From: Pectinophora gossypiella | Lineage: Eukaryota > Arthropoda > Insecta > Lepidoptera > Gelechiidae | Assembly: GCF_024362695.1 (NCBI RefSeq) | Contig: NC_065404.1 | Location: 11,138,604 to 11,202,603, forward strand | Reading direction: 5' to 3' | DNA length: 64,000 bases | In this document: positions 24,201-36,179 of the stretch, piece by piece | Layout: the number at the start of each line of letters is the position of its first letter | Numbering within the stretch: position 1 is the first letter of the stretch | Notes under the pieces: generated by a model | What the model was told of the DNA's origin: nothing | Databases searched by the model: none | What the model saw: only the letters and a program-made list of their open reading frames with translations | Position numbers and translations under genes: made by a program

Positions 24201-24537
24201 CTCTCAATCGCGGTTTCTTCCTTTCAATTATTATTATGTTTTCATTATGTCACCAAGAGTCATAACATAACCTGTCTTGGGCTGGTTTTCCCTTCGCGAT
24301 TGAAGTTAACCGCTGTCTAATTGTCTATTTAACAAGGCATGTATTTTTGCATGATTTTTCGTATTATTATTACTAAAAACCATTATTTTGATACCTTAGC
24401 AATGTCATTCAGAAGTCCACAATAAATCGTCAAATAAATATAAAAACAAATATTTCGAACGCAACCAACTTCAACACTTATCGAAAATATTGACCGGATT
24501 GATTGAGACTAGATAAGATAGGATTTATCTCGCGTAT
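21244..24537. other. Noncoding DNA with a GC/purine-rich patch
   Basis: No recognised gene. A patch at about 22650-22860 is rich in GCGGGG/GGGGGGCGGCGGG and GATAAATAACAATG motifs (GATA- and Sox-like). A minus-strand frame of 90 codons there is low-complexity. The rest is AT-rich. Confidence 0.45.
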
Positions 24538-24680
24538 TCATCATCATCCTTATTAACAGTCGTACTACGCCCACTGCTGGGCATAGGCCTCCCCCAAGGA
24601 TCTCCATGACGATCGGTCCTGCGCTGCCTGCATCCAGCGGCTTCCCGCGACCTTCACCAGATCGTCGGTCCACCATTTCT
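24538..24680 (-). mobile_element. LINE 3' end fragment, minus strand
   Basis: TCATCATCATCCTTATTAAC, then CCACTGCTGGGCATAGGCCT, CCCCCAAGGATCTCC, GACGATCGGTCCTGCGCTGC and ATCCAGCGGCTTCCCGCGAC, ending at CGTCGGTCCACC. Read on the minus strand this is the very common lepidopteran LINE 3' terminal region that ends in ATGATGATGA repeats. The upstream coding part is missing. Confidence 0.75.
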
Positions 24681-24801
24681 TGTATTACCCATAGAAAATT
24701 AGCAATAATGAACTTACCTATATTACGACTGTAATAATAGTAAACTTAAAATTACTTTAAAGTCAAAATGTGAAGTAAACCCATATAAATAATCTGGTTG
24801 T

Positions 24802-24820
24802 ATGTGTGTGTGTGTGCGTG
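24802..24820 (+). repeat. (TG)n microsatellite
   Basis: About nine TG units with one C interruption. No function inferred. Confidence 0.8.
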
Positions 24821-27800
24821 TATTGCAAGAGTTATTGAGTATGTGCTTAAAGTGGAATGCCTCTACACAAACTTACTGTACTTATGTAGTATTTACGCGG
24901 TAGATTGCTCTATAGTGAAGTTCTCCGAGACACTTCCTAAACAATCGAGATTGGATTTCACTAACTTTATAATGGATTCCAATAACAACTTGTCGATTAC
25001 AATATTGTAGACTAACTTCCCTACGAACAATTTTTATTTTAAACTAAGTCTAATAAGTTTACTCCATGTAAAATCGCGCTCGTAATTACTATTGGGGTAG
25101 ACACAGTCATAAGTAAAACAACGATAAAAGTATTGTATTATTGCAACGTTCTAAAAGAGTCCTAATTTGTTTAACTAGGCATTGAAATTGATAAAACACA
25201 TAAACATCTTGTTGTAATATTTATGGACATAACAACAATTATCAGTAAACCCTAAAATACTCGTAATTATCTCGATCCAGTCCATTACCACTCCAACAGA
25301 TGAACATACGCGCAGAAACCGCAATATCACCACTCTACTGATATTACATTCCTCCCCTCCCCGCCTGTCGCCATGAAGTCCCGTCCCCCACCCCCCCCCC
25401 ATGCCGTTGCCAACCCCATAGGGTAATGAATTCGACCACAGCCGCTCTATCAATATGACCTATAAAAATTTAGGGCGCAATTATTGCCCTTAATCACCTC
25501 AACCGAAGCACAACCAAACAAATGACTCTGAAATATTTACACCACACATCACCGTACCAGCACTAATTAATAAAGTTTATTTAAAAGGATTATCTCGACT
25601 CGAATGCATTTTACGAAATTGACTTCATGTTTCACAAAATCGCCGTGGGACTATCAATTAAAGCATAAAAAAAGTTAATATAAAGCGAGCCTTTTCGCTA
25701 CCGAAATGATCGTAGGCGATAAATCTTCACGATTTTCTACAAATATTTTCCCGCAACAAAAAGTGACTAAATCCATATCCGCTATTTATTGGCCTTAGAA
25801 AACTTTATTTTTGTTTTTTTCCCGTTCCTATTCGAATTCATGTAGCGGAATGCAAATATTTTGTTTGTTAATATTATATCAAGGCTCTTTGTGTCAGAAT
25901 CGCATATAATACGAGCTGAACCCCGCGCCTACTGGCAACACGACTTGCTCCACCACCTTACTGTGACCCCCCTTGATCCCCCCATTGCTTCCTAAGCAGA
26001 TCTAAAAAGTAGGTATAGCATACTACGGCATAGCTCTCTTGAAATTGGACCTGTTGTAATAGCGAAAGCGTGTCCCATAAAGAACATTCTATATTTTGTA
26101 CATCTGGCTTGTTTCATTACGCGACGGCATAGCTCGGTATATTTCAATACATTATGCAGTTTGCATTGTAACATTAAGTACCTATTTATGAGCATTTCTT
26201 TAAATACCAGTCAAATAAATTGGGTTTTACGAGCTAATATTGAGTTCTAGCCAAAGTTTGATGTTATAATCCGGACATTTTATGACTTCCATCAAATGAG
26301 GGCCAATTGAATAGTTGGGCTTGAGCGTCGTAAAACTCTTGTCTCGCTCATCTTACAACTCATTTGTCAAACGGAACACAAACAAGTTGTCAAACGAAAA
26401 CAATTGAAAGGCTTTCGTCGACAGTTGTTGGAACATTAATCCGACTAGAGCGTTCCTTCAGACCTTCTGATCTTACAAATCCTATACTACATGAATTTTA
26501 CTTTTTAGTATAATGTAAGTACCTGTTGATCTAATAAACAAGGAAATGTGCGTTTTGTAACTTTAACATAAATTTAGAGTCAACTCCTTTAGGTACGTAC
26601 ACCTAAAAGGAGAATAATACGAAAGCTTGCACAGTTCCGGTCAAGAAGTTAATGCTATTTCCCGCCAAGTAGTTAGTCACGTCAAAAAATACCCACAAAT
26701 ATCATGTTTGTAAATCGACGCTCTTCTTAGGAACAATAACCTTTTCGCTCCGTTGTCGTGCGAATGGTTTCGTATTCCGGCGCTCGTGAACTATGCAGAG
26801 GTGCGGGCTGAATCAGTCGGGAACAAATTCAATGGTCGGTACATTCCGGATTGCTTCATAGCCGTAAACTTCGCCCCGCCCGCCCACATCCGCTGTTTCA
26901 CCGTTTCACTCGTTAATTTTTAAACGTGTGAATTAGTAGTTAGAAACTTCCTACATTTTGGTTTCGTTTGGTTCCAGCTTTTGATTAGATTTGTTTATTT
27001 ATTTTCCAGCAAAACTTATTATGGAACTTTTTCCACGTAAATTACTTAAGGAAAGAAGTGAAACGAGCAATAACAGTTTCCTTTGAATCAGTGATATTAC
27101 AATGTAGTTTCCTGAATGGCTTCGTTTTCATGTCGGAACAGGAGTTAAATTTTTAATTTAAAACAATGATGCCTTTGTTCTTTTGAGTGGCATTTTTTGC
27201 GGGAAGCGCACGAGGCGATCGCTGGCGTAATCTTTTAACGCGTCACCGGCGCACGCACATAAATTGTGGTTGAGTTACGATCCGCCCCGAACGATTCCGA
27301 TGTAAACTCACCTTCTTTCTCCCCATTGTAAATTTCGAGCCGCTAGTTGGATGGTCCTGCGCAAATAATCGAATTTCGTTCATCGTCCGATTGAATATTC
27401 CCTTTTATTTCCAGCAAACTGAAAATTTCATACGACAAAAGTTTGCCGGCAATTGGCGTTGTTATACGACGTCGTATTTCATTTTTATGGCTATATTTAG
27501 AAAATGTGAAAGTATTAATGCGCAATGAGAGTAGCTGCCTCGTCTTCATTAAGAGGATATTGCATTAAGTGACCGCTGGCGACTTCGGCTTCCATTACCG
27601 TGCTCCGAAAGAAAGGAATTAATCTCCCGCGCCGTGTACTCAGCTCCTAACTCGAGTTAGTTCCTCATTATTACGTTTCTGTTTCCGGTCGTCGGATTTT
27701 GATTTATGGCTTTAATTTGGCAAGGTTGGCGACGACAGGCCGAGACATGTCGGAGTGTTTTCAAGGAGTCATCGTGCAATTGTTTAATTAATCTTAAGCC

Positions 27801-28086
27801 GGAGTAGGCGCTACACTCGCGCTGCACACTACACTCGGCCCAACTTTAAACTCGTTAAAAGTTCCTTTGAAACATTTGGCGCCAGATAAGCCGCAGTCAG
27901 ACTTTGGCTTCGAGATTGTTAACTTATCTAGTGTTATAATTAAACAGCGTTTCGTGTTCTGTTCGCCGAAAATTTAATTTTTGGTTGAATTTGGAATCTT
28001 GAATTTCGTCGCAAGATTTCTTATTGCGATCGTCTGTGTGAAATCGTTTTGGGTGGTTGACGGGGTCAGTGGAGATTCTAATGGGA
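24821..28086. other. Noncoding DNA
   Basis: No recognised gene. A C-run at about 25386-25400 is slippage-prone and may be miscalled. 26584-26612 is an AGGTACGTACACCT-centred inverted repeat. GC-richer segments at about 26750-26900 and 27180-27330 resemble the other CpG islands. TAAT-type cores are frequent near 27560-27800. Confidence 0.45.
26584..26612. repeat. Inverted repeat (CTCCTTT-AGGT / ACCT-AAAAGGAG)
   Basis: CTCCTTTAGGT and ACCTAAAAGGAG are inverted copies with one bulged base around a central ACGTAC, which is itself a palindrome. It belongs with the AGGTA dyads elsewhere in the window. Confidence 0.6.
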
Positions 28087-28157
28087 CGATAAAGTAATGT
28101 AGAGCCATTGAAGGCACTCCGGGGCACTGTGGCACTGTCGCCGGTGATCGCCAACAC
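28087..28157 (+). repeat. Locally duplicated motif, copy 1
   Basis: CGATAAAGTAATGT, a short spacer with CATTGAA, then CACTGTCGCCGGTGATCG and CCAACAC. The same blocks recur in order at 29371-29432. Both lie beside GC-rich sequence with TAAT cores. The duplication is about 1.3 kb apart and spans the SINE at 29007. Confidence 0.65.
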
Positions 28158-29006
28158 GGTGTACATAACAGGCGGGCATTCAGAGAACAAGCTCATTCCA
28201 CGCTCACAAGATGGCCGACAATGGCCCTTAGCGGATAATTACTCAAATAGATTGCCCATTGGGGCATTGTGTCTATGTCTCTACTATATTATGCCAATAT
28301 TACTGGCCGGCCACCAATTATGGGGACACACCACCGATACTTTTGCACACCTATGCAAAGTAAAATGTTTCTCTACATAAAGTGATTGTAATTGTCTCTA
28401 AATAACCTAATTGCAAACGACATCAATTGAAAATTTCATTAAAATAATTGATACCAATCCATTATAAGAGGACATATTCACGGTATAAATTAACCATAGG
28501 TATTTTCAGTCGTACGTCACAACGAACAATTGAAACTTCGATACGTAATTATTTACTTTGCAATTATTGACTGCGAAATTATTTTACTTTTGAACACGTA
28601 CACTTTGTATATTTTGTAAACTGGCCAAGTATGTGAAATCCCGTGTAATTTCGAGCTGGTTATTAATAAAACTGAGCGGCAATTTCCGTCAAATTATGCA
28701 CTTGGTAATATTTTTCGACCGTGTTGGTATTTTTAGGGTTGCGTACCCATACGGGAGTCGATGCCTAAATCTTTTGAAATAGGTTACGTTACGCCGGCTA
28801 TAAAAACAAATAATATTAAAACAAAAGTAAAAAACTAAGTGTCAAAATGTCATTTTAAAGGTATTTTGTTTTTGCTCCGTGGGAAAAATAGTAGTAAGTA
28901 ATTACAACTATTATATGGTTATAGTTACTTACCTACTTACCTTGTTTAGTGCAAAGTTTAAAGTAAAATAACGATTATGTAATAAAAATAAAGTATGATT
29001 CGTACA
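28158..29006. other. Noncoding DNA
   Basis: A plus-strand frame of 90 codons covers 28108-28380 but has no family resemblance and includes the duplicated motif. The remainder is AT-rich with no recognised feature. Confidence 0.45.
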
Positions 29007-29345
29007 GCCTCCGTGGTCTAGTGGTTAGAGCGTTAGACTCACGATCTGGAGGTCCGGGTTCGATTCCCGATGAGGACATTGTCGAAATCACTTTGTAAGA
29101 CTGTCCTTTGTTTGGTAAGGACTTTTCAGGCTTGAATCGCCTGATTGTCCGAAAAAGTAAGATGATTCCGTGCTTCGAAGGGCACGTTAAGCCGTTGGTC
29201 CCGGCTTTTAGCCGTAAAAACACCTCCACCAACCCGCATTGGAGCAGCGTGGTGGAGTATGCTCCATACTCCCTCCGGTTGATTGAGGGGAGGCCTGTGC
29301 TCAGCAGTGGGACGTATATAGGCTGTTTATGTTATGTTACGTATG
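29007..29345 (+). mobile_element. tRNA-derived SINE, near full length
   Basis: Head GCCTCCGTGGTCTAGTGG (A box) and GGTCCGGGTTCGATTCCCGA (B box) are well preserved. They are followed by TCACTTTGTAAGACTGTCC, CGCCTGATTGTCCG, AAGTAAGATGATTCCGTGC, GGCACGTTAAGCCGTTGG and a 3' part (GTGGAGTATGCTCCATAC, GGTTGATTGAGGGGAGGCC, AGCAGTGGGACGTATATAGG) that ends in TTATGTTATGTTA. The flanks GATTCGTAC and GATTCATAC are a possible imperfect target duplication. An RNA polymerase III promoter is intact to the eye; it is best preserved of this family here. The 3' part is probably the recognition end borrowed from a partner LINE. Confidence 0.9.
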
Positions 29346-29370
29346 TTTGATTCATACGCGTGTTCGTACA

Positions 29371-29432
29371 CGATAAAGTAATGTGGCATTGAATGTGGCA
29401 TTGTCGCCGGTGATCGTCAACACACTTTATTT
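29371..29432 (+). repeat. Locally duplicated motif, copy 2
   Basis: CGATAAAGTAATGTGGCATTG then CATTGTCGCCGGTGATCG and TCAACAC, split from the 28087-28157 copy by a few substitutions and a shorter spacer. Confidence 0.65.
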
Positions 29433-30017
29433 CAACTTTGGATGCCGAACTGATTTTAAAAAATCTTATAGTACGGGACCCTTCGTTCGCGAGTCCAACT
29501 CGCACTTGACCCGTTTTTTATCTTTGCGTCTGATCAACACGTCCTCCTGTAATTACTGTTAACAGCAGCAGCGGACGTTATCGCTGGTATAAATTAGCCC
29601 AATTTACATTTGCCGAGACATCGGCGACCATTACAGTGAGGGATGTGGATAGCCAGATGATCAGCGCCCGAAGACCGATTGATGGCCGGCCAAGACCTGG
29701 CTCAATTGGCGATTGTACTCCCAGCTCCCTCGTTATTCTGTCTGCGTTGGCATTGGGAATTTAACGTATGATAATAGAGTTTTTGTGATAATCAAATTTT
29801 GCGTTATTCATATTAGAAAACATTGAAATTTCAATAACTGAAATTGTAATCAATATTTTTAAAGAACGTCTAGGGCCCTGACGCGAGGTTTTTCTTGTAG
29901 CTAGTTTTTCTCTCGGCTATACAAGTTGGGAGAAGCTGCAATAGGTACCTTATTTCAAGCGGATGAGACGTTCGATAAAAATATATTTATGTAAAAATTG
30001 ACGATTCAAAGCCACAA
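29433..30017. other. Noncoding DNA
   Basis: Region 29540-29760 is GC-richer with GCCGAGACATCGGCGACC and GATTGATGGCCGGCC; it could be part of the same regulatory-looking block as the duplicated motif. No gene recognised. Confidence 0.4.
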
Positions 30018-30050
30018 TCACTAATTTAAGAGCCACGCTCTTTTGTCTAT
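30018..30050. repeat. Fragment of dispersed repeat (AAGAGCCACGCTCTT)
   Basis: TTTAAGAGCCACGCTCTT is the first block of the repeat at 17896-17995 and is itself an imperfect palindrome. Confidence 0.4.
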
Positions 30051-30339
30051 CAAAGGCCAATTCTTTCACTTCTTTATAACCCAACGCTCCTACTATAAAA
30101 ACTCTAACCCACTTACCTTCTCCTGAATATTTTTTTTTTTTGAGGTTGAGTTTGTATTGATTACGTATAACCCGGATTACCAGACACAAATATTAAACTA
30201 TAGGGATTTTGTATTAAAGACTTTTAAACGAAAACATGAAAATGAGGTCCTTTTACACCACCACCATTGTTGACCAGTTCATACACTCAACTATTTGTAT
30301 TTCTCGTATAAGTTGTTTTTATTATGTGTTTTGATTGTA

Positions 30340-30446
30340 AGTTATGTGGTACACCGTGTTTTATAATATATATTTGTTATTTGTTTTATATTTGTTACTG
30401 TGGTGTCCCTTTATAATAAACATTTCTTTCTTTCTTTCTTTCAAAA
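30340..30446 (+). mobile_element. LINE 3' tail with (TTTC)n end
   Basis: GTACACCGTGTTTTATAA, TTTGTTACTGTGGTGTCCC, TTATAATAAACATTTC and then TTTC units. Same design as the minus-strand tail at 7676-7790. A polyadenylation-like AATAAA precedes the microsatellite. Confidence 0.6.
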
Positions 30447-31467
30447 TAATAAGTGCCTTTATACGTTCATGATAATGTAAAGTTATTGTGGCCACCGGTC
30501 ATCGGATTTCTGCTCTAACTGGGAGCACCTAGAGAATATTTTTTTTAGCTTCTACTGAAAAACAGACATAAAAAAAACTAATTTCAGTCTTTCGCATCGA
30601 GTACGTGGTCTTTGGCGTTAAGCAGGTTATCCATTATTCTATCATTCGATTTTTTTCTGAATAAAAGCTACGTCGAAATTGTTAGCTTTCTACCTTTGTA
30701 TCTAATTCATCCGATAAAAAAAATGCTGTGAAATAAGTAGGTAACTACTCCTACTTACATATTTATTTTGTAACGCTAACCCTACAATAAAAGATTCCTC
30801 ATATTGAGCTCTGTTGGTAAGTAATCACAAATAAAGGTAAATTGTTGGGTAAGAATCTGCATTGTTTCAATCACATTGACTGCGTCTAAGTACAATTAAA
30901 TCAAAGGCAAAGTAAACGCAATAACTCTTCGTTGGTTCCAATGTAGGATGAAAATCGCTTCAAAATTGTACCACTTCAGATACTGAAAACTCTCAGAACA
31001 CCTCATACATGTACGCGCGAATCAAATTAAAGTCATTCATTACGCGTTCATTCAAATTACATCCATCACACCGCTCATAAATTAAATTCACATATTCCGG
31101 GCAAAACCTCTGCAAATTGGACTTAATTTACCCGAAACGTATAGCGTTAATGGTAAGCGTATAAGCAATATCACTTTAATACAGTCTGCCAGGACCGGAA
31201 TACCGATTCTAAGGGTTGCCTTCACACAATATCTCCCTCATTCTTACCTAAACATTATTTATTACAGCCTTCGAGACAATCGCTTCGTACACGTCACATA
31301 GACGGAGATACCGACTTAAGCCTCAAACATAATAAAGGTGATACCGATCTGAGACAATTTATTAGATTCTTATATTGAGAAGGCACATACTTACTCGTAA
31401 ATACTAACATAAAAATCTGGTGTATGATAGAGAGACAATAGAGAAGACAGTAGACTCTCTAGCTGTT
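30447..31467. other. Noncoding DNA
   Basis: AT-rich; nothing recognised. Confidence 0.5.
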
Positions 31468-31612
31468 CCAAAGCACGGAATTATCTTCTTTTTGGGAGTA
31501 TCAGGTAAACCTGCAATGTCCTGACCACAAAGTTATTTTTGTCACACATGTCCCAACTGGGAATCGAACCCAAGTCCTCCGAAATGTGAGCTCAACTGCT
31601 GGAGACCGCCAT
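31468..31612 (-). mobile_element. SINE fragment, minus strand
   Basis: The complement gives a diverged head (CCAGCAGTTGAGCTCACATT), B box GGGTTCGATTCCC, a CAGGACATTGCAGG block and AAGAAGATAATTCCGTGC. Head and centre of the 29007 family; the 3' part is lost. Confidence 0.75.
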
Positions 31613-32706
31613 AAGACGTGTGCGTCTAAACGTCTCTCTTTTTTAGCACGTACCATGGATCAATGGTAAATCTTAATATTAACCGGCAAAAGTTCGAAAT
31701 GAACGATTATTGAAGAAATATTCGGTCTTTTATCATCATTACTTGGCTAATCTTAGAATTTTCCAGTAAATTTTAAGATTTCCTATAGTTCAGACTTTTA
31801 CAGATATGTCACGCGAGGTTGACGAATAAAATGAGGGTTTCTAGCACATTTTAAGCCATATTATCCTAGAAATCCTACTCCCGTTCGTTACCGTCTAGGA
31901 CGAATTGGAGTAGAGTTTACGGGCATTTTTCGCTCGGAATCTCTCCAGTTCGTCTCGGCCGGCGGAGACGTATTGAACTAGCAATTCTAATTACACAAAA
32001 ATATAGATTAGGTGTTAAAAGTGAATAGTGACAAAATGCAAATTATACGCTATATAGTTATACACCTATCACTTATAATTATAATAATAATCCATAATAT
32101 TAGATGGGATCCCTTCGTAGATTTAGTTTTTAAGTATTTTTCACGTCCCAGACAACCCGCGGGAAAAAAATGGCGTATTTAAAAAAAGAACTATAATTTA
32201 AATGCCATCCAATTAATATCCAAATTATAATACAAGTGTTGTAAACGTTTAATTTAACTTCCACGAGTCATTTACGGGCTGGCAATTTGATTTACAGCCA
32301 AGATACGGGCGTAAGACGGATCATTAGTGAGTGACGGGAATGGTCCTGCTCCTGCGTCACCACACAATGGACCCGACAAATTGCTGTGTTCAATCTATGA
32401 ATGGTCTAGAATCGACAAATACCTAAAGTCAGAAATAACGTTTATTGCCGTCGTAAAAACTGTCAGCAAGGGAATTTGTTTTCAAATCCATTATTTCGTT
32501 CGTACTAAATGCATTACCAAAAAGTTGATAAGTACATACTAATATACCTACAGTTGCAAGCTTCGCTGTGTTACCCCTAAGTGAAGCTATTTGGTTGGGC
32601 TTCTTATTTATTAATTCTTGTTTTCAGTGTTTTTGTTATTTTCTTGGTAAAAACTAAATTATATTAGGTATAAAAGTAGTTTATCATTGCGGAGAGGACC
32701 TTGATG
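31613..32706. other. Noncoding DNA
   Basis: AT-rich; nothing recognised. Confidence 0.5.
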
Positions 32707-32862
32707 ACTTACCAAAAAAAATAAACCAGGGATGAACGTAGGTCTAAGTATTTGATAGCCAAGCACAATTGAATCTAATTATCATACAATTCTACTGAAC
32801 TTGCAGCTTGGCTGTCAAATACTTAAACCCACGCTCATCCCTGGTCTATTTTTTATTTGTAA
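32707..32862. mobile_element. 156-bp fold-back (long imperfect inverted repeat)
   Basis: The arm at about 32707-32764 (ATAAACCAGGGATGAACG, TCTAAGTATTTGATAGCC) and the arm at 32806-32862 (GGCTGTCAAATACTTAAAC, CGCTCATCCCTGG) are inverted copies over about 50 bases with a few mismatches, around a loop of about 40 bases. The RNA would form one long hairpin. It may be a fold-back MITE or, less likely, a hairpin RNA precursor. No target duplication is clear. Confidence 0.7.
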
Positions 32863-33517
32863 GGTGGTTAGTATTTTTCATAACGACAAACCCTGAACGC
32901 ATCATTTTTTCTTAAGTCCCAGTTTCAAGTATACATTATAGGTAATCCAAAGTTCTATAGCACATCGGTAAGGATAAAACGAATCGATACCAATAAATAA
33001 TCGCTCAAGTTATATAGGCTAATTGCAATATTGACTGAATGGCGGCAAAGTGTCCATTTGACGCCACAGTCTCATCAGATGGGGCAATCTCATTCTTCCA
33101 GCAACACAGTCGTCAAAGCTTACTACATATTAGATTCATTATTGGGGGATATCGATGAAAATCTCCAGCATCCAATCTCGCGGGATCGCTGCCTGGCGTA
33201 TTCTTGTAATTTCTGAGGCATAATTTTATTTATTAGAGACTGACTACCCTCTCTGAGAGGCGAGAACACCCCATTTCCCGCTTCATTGACTTACAACGGC
33301 AGTGTATAACACTTCGCACATATTTCTGTAGCCCCCGCACATGTTAGAGCCTCGCACCTCATTATATTGTGGATGACATTTAATAAAACATTATGGGTAT
33401 CTCAGTAACGCTTTTCGATAACCATATAACACACTTGTGGACATATCGTTGAACATTGCAAACCATTACGTCGAATGCTTTCTTTTATGTGCGTAAAGTT
33501 TGTAATACCATCTTTAT
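32863..33517. other. Noncoding DNA
   Basis: Nothing recognised. Confidence 0.5.
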
Positions 33518-33532
33518 TTACCCAAACAAACG

Positions 33533-33868
33533 ACATCATCTCCCTAGCATTATCCCGTTTTTCACAGGGTTCGCTTACCAAACCCAAAGATTTGACAGGT
33601 CCAGTTTTTTACAGAAGCGACTGCCTGTCTGACTTTTCTACCCGCGAAGGGAAACCAGCCCAATACACATACCTCCGAAAATGCATCTCTTGGGAATGTG
33701 TGTTTCCACACGACGTTTTCCTTCACCGCTGAGCACGTGATAATCATTATGATCTAAACATAAATTCGAAAACAAATTCGACAATTATCGGTTTAGGCCT
33801 GTGCTGAATTGGAACCTGCGACCTCAAAGTAAGAGGCAAGTGTTCTACCAACTGGGCTACCACGGCTC
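33533..33868 (-). mobile_element. Complete tRNA-derived SINE with 15-bp target duplication
   Basis: TTACCCAAACAAACG occurs at 33518-33532 and at 33869-33883, bounding a 336-bp insertion exactly. On the minus strand it starts GAGCCGTGGTAGCCCAG (A box), TTTGAGGTCGCAGGTTCC (B-box region), then CACAGGCCTAAACC, GTGCTCAGCGGTGAAGG, TTTCGGAGGTATG, CAGACAGGCAGTCGCTTC and TTTGGTAAGCGAACCCTG. Same family as 16977 and 41671. The perfect duplication makes it a relatively young insertion. Confidence 0.92.
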
Positions 33869-33883
33869 TTACCCAAACAAACG

Positions 33884-36179
33884 TATTTTCATTAAATTAA
33901 ACTGTCCGTATCACCGAGGTATCGCCTTTTGGGAATATGCCTCCTTTTATCAATAATATTAATAAAATACGGGATAGTAGCGGCGTCCATAAAAATTCAT
34001 TATGAGACCGCTTTTCAAATCAAAATTCTTGCGCATTGTACGAGCTGTCAGAACAGAGAAGGTCGCATGTTGTTTTCTTAATTTTTAAAATTAGAATGCC
34101 GTGATAACGTTTTAAGAATTTTGGTCGTCAGCTTTATTATAAGAGAAGGAAATTTAATGTCCTCGACAGTTGAAACATTGTTAAGTAGACGCCTAATTTT
34201 CAGCTCATTTACAACCTTCTAAATCATTTATACCTCCAATTTGTTTCCAGACTTGCTAGACTTGTTTGCAGTTAAATATTATCTTTATCACTCAGTCTAG
34301 GTATTCTATTTCTATTTATATATTAAACCCTGCTCGGGTTTGTTTATCACAAACTTGGCCTATTTACTGTCAATATACAATCGATTTTTTAAATAAATGA
34401 TTACCTGCATTTTATGCCTTTTAAAGAGGTGAAATGTATATAATGTATATGGAGTTGAGATAATCAAAAGTTGAAAAAGACCACGTTGAAGTATTTCATC
34501 TAAAAAGCAATATTGCAATTTTAACACACTAAAGTAAGTGCGCAATGTCAAAGAACTGTCTAAAATCAATATGGTTAGTGTTTTCAGTTAGATATTCTTC
34601 ATAGTAGGGAGTTCTCAAAGCGCTCAGTAGTCTATTAATTTCTTCCTAGCTACAAATTCATTTATTCATCAATTCATATTTGTATCATAGATAAAATTGA
34701 TATCACTTGGTTTCCAGGATTTGTGCCCGGTTAATGGCAATGGGTTCACCCCCTATTGCATAGAACTTAAACATAGCTGGCGATGAGTGGGTGTTTATAC
34801 CCATTATACACTTCTGCCCACCCCTTTGGTGTATCCCTGAATGTGGAATGCTATTCTGTGTAACAGTATGTAGGTACCAATGTGTCATTTTTTGGTAGGA
34901 ATGGTTTTTGTTTCACAATCAGGCAGCTCGTCCTTTTGGACAGGTGACAAATTGCAACTCCCGAATTACCACACAATTAGTTTTAGCGTGTTCCGATACC
35001 ACATTTATTTGGACAGAATGTAGCATTTACGGTACTCGCGTAATTCTATGTTCAAATTGGACTGTAATAGGTGCTGTAGCAATTATTTATATACCTCTAT
35101 ATTATACAGATAGTGTATAACTGCTCTGTATCCTAACATAAAGTCTATTTTAGTGGCAGTTCAGTAGATTTTAATTATTTATAACAACAAAAAATGCAAT
35201 ACATACAATTAATTTGCTTGAATTAACACATGTTGCATGGGTAAGTAGCCTTCTTATGGTTTGTTTAGATATGTACCTATTGTGGAAATTCAACAGATTA
35301 ATCAAAATAATGATTTATTAATCAAAATAATAATAATTATTATTATTAATAATAATTATTAAAATAATTTTATTATATTAAATCTTTCACTACGATTCGA
35401 TGGCAAGTCAAATCTTAAAGGATGAATGTGTACATATACTATAACGCTATCATCAAGATGGCTCAGATGACTCAGAATTTGAAGCAGAGAGAAATACTTT
35501 TTTATTAATAAAACAATGTGATAGGTGACTATATTAACAAAATTATATTTTTAGATAATTAGGAAATTATCCTTTCTTAGTAGGTGTAAGAATTTTTCAA
35601 CAACACATTTCAGATTTCACGATTTAAAAAACACATTATTAACACGCGAAAACAATATTTTTAAGTAGAATTCCGCCTGTGCCTACCCCAAAGGGAAATA
35701 GGGGTGGCCTTATGTAACGGTATTGTTTTTAGTACTTACAGTGGTTAAAGTTGGAAAATTGAGCAACGTTAATACGTTTTATATCATTACAGAGTGCGGG
35801 GCTGACGGATTTGATTTATCATTTTAATTTGGCGCGGTGACGACGGCTCGAGGTATGCTGGCCCCACGGGGCAACCCAACCCACTTAGATTTAAATCCCT
35901 TGTATTAAATAATTATTTCATGATCTCAAACGTCTTCACTTTACCGAAAACGATTAATTTCTCCACATTAAAGTTCTAAGTTGTTACTTATTTTTCTTAT
36001 AAAAGTTACTAACATCCGTGTCAAAACATCGTAATAAGTATTCGTAAAGACAAATAAGAATTCAAATAAATATCCACAATCCACTTTCCTTCTCCAAGGT
36101 CAGTGACCTCTTCTTAATCTCCAGTAGGGCTAGAACTGAGATTCCTGAGTACAGATAGAGGATATGACCTAATACGATG
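33884..36179. other. Noncoding DNA
   Basis: AT-rich; no gene recognised. It contains the AATAAT/ATTATT palindromic tract at 35297-35380. Confidence 0.5.
35297..35380. repeat. AAT/ATT-rich palindromic tract
   Basis: Runs of AAT pass directly into runs of ATT and back (AATAATAATTATTATTATT), so the strand can fold on itself repeatedly. ATTAATCAAAATAATGATTT-type units (ATTAATCAAAATAAT) occur twice at the left edge. Low-complexity DNA. Confidence 0.7.

Noticed and set aside
25386..25400. Meaningful poly(C) element
   Set aside because: Simple homopolymer, slippage- and error-prone, no context.
29007..29080. A genuine tRNA gene
   Set aside because: A and B boxes are good but there is no 3' acceptor strand or T-run terminator, and the sequence continues as a SINE shared with several other copies.
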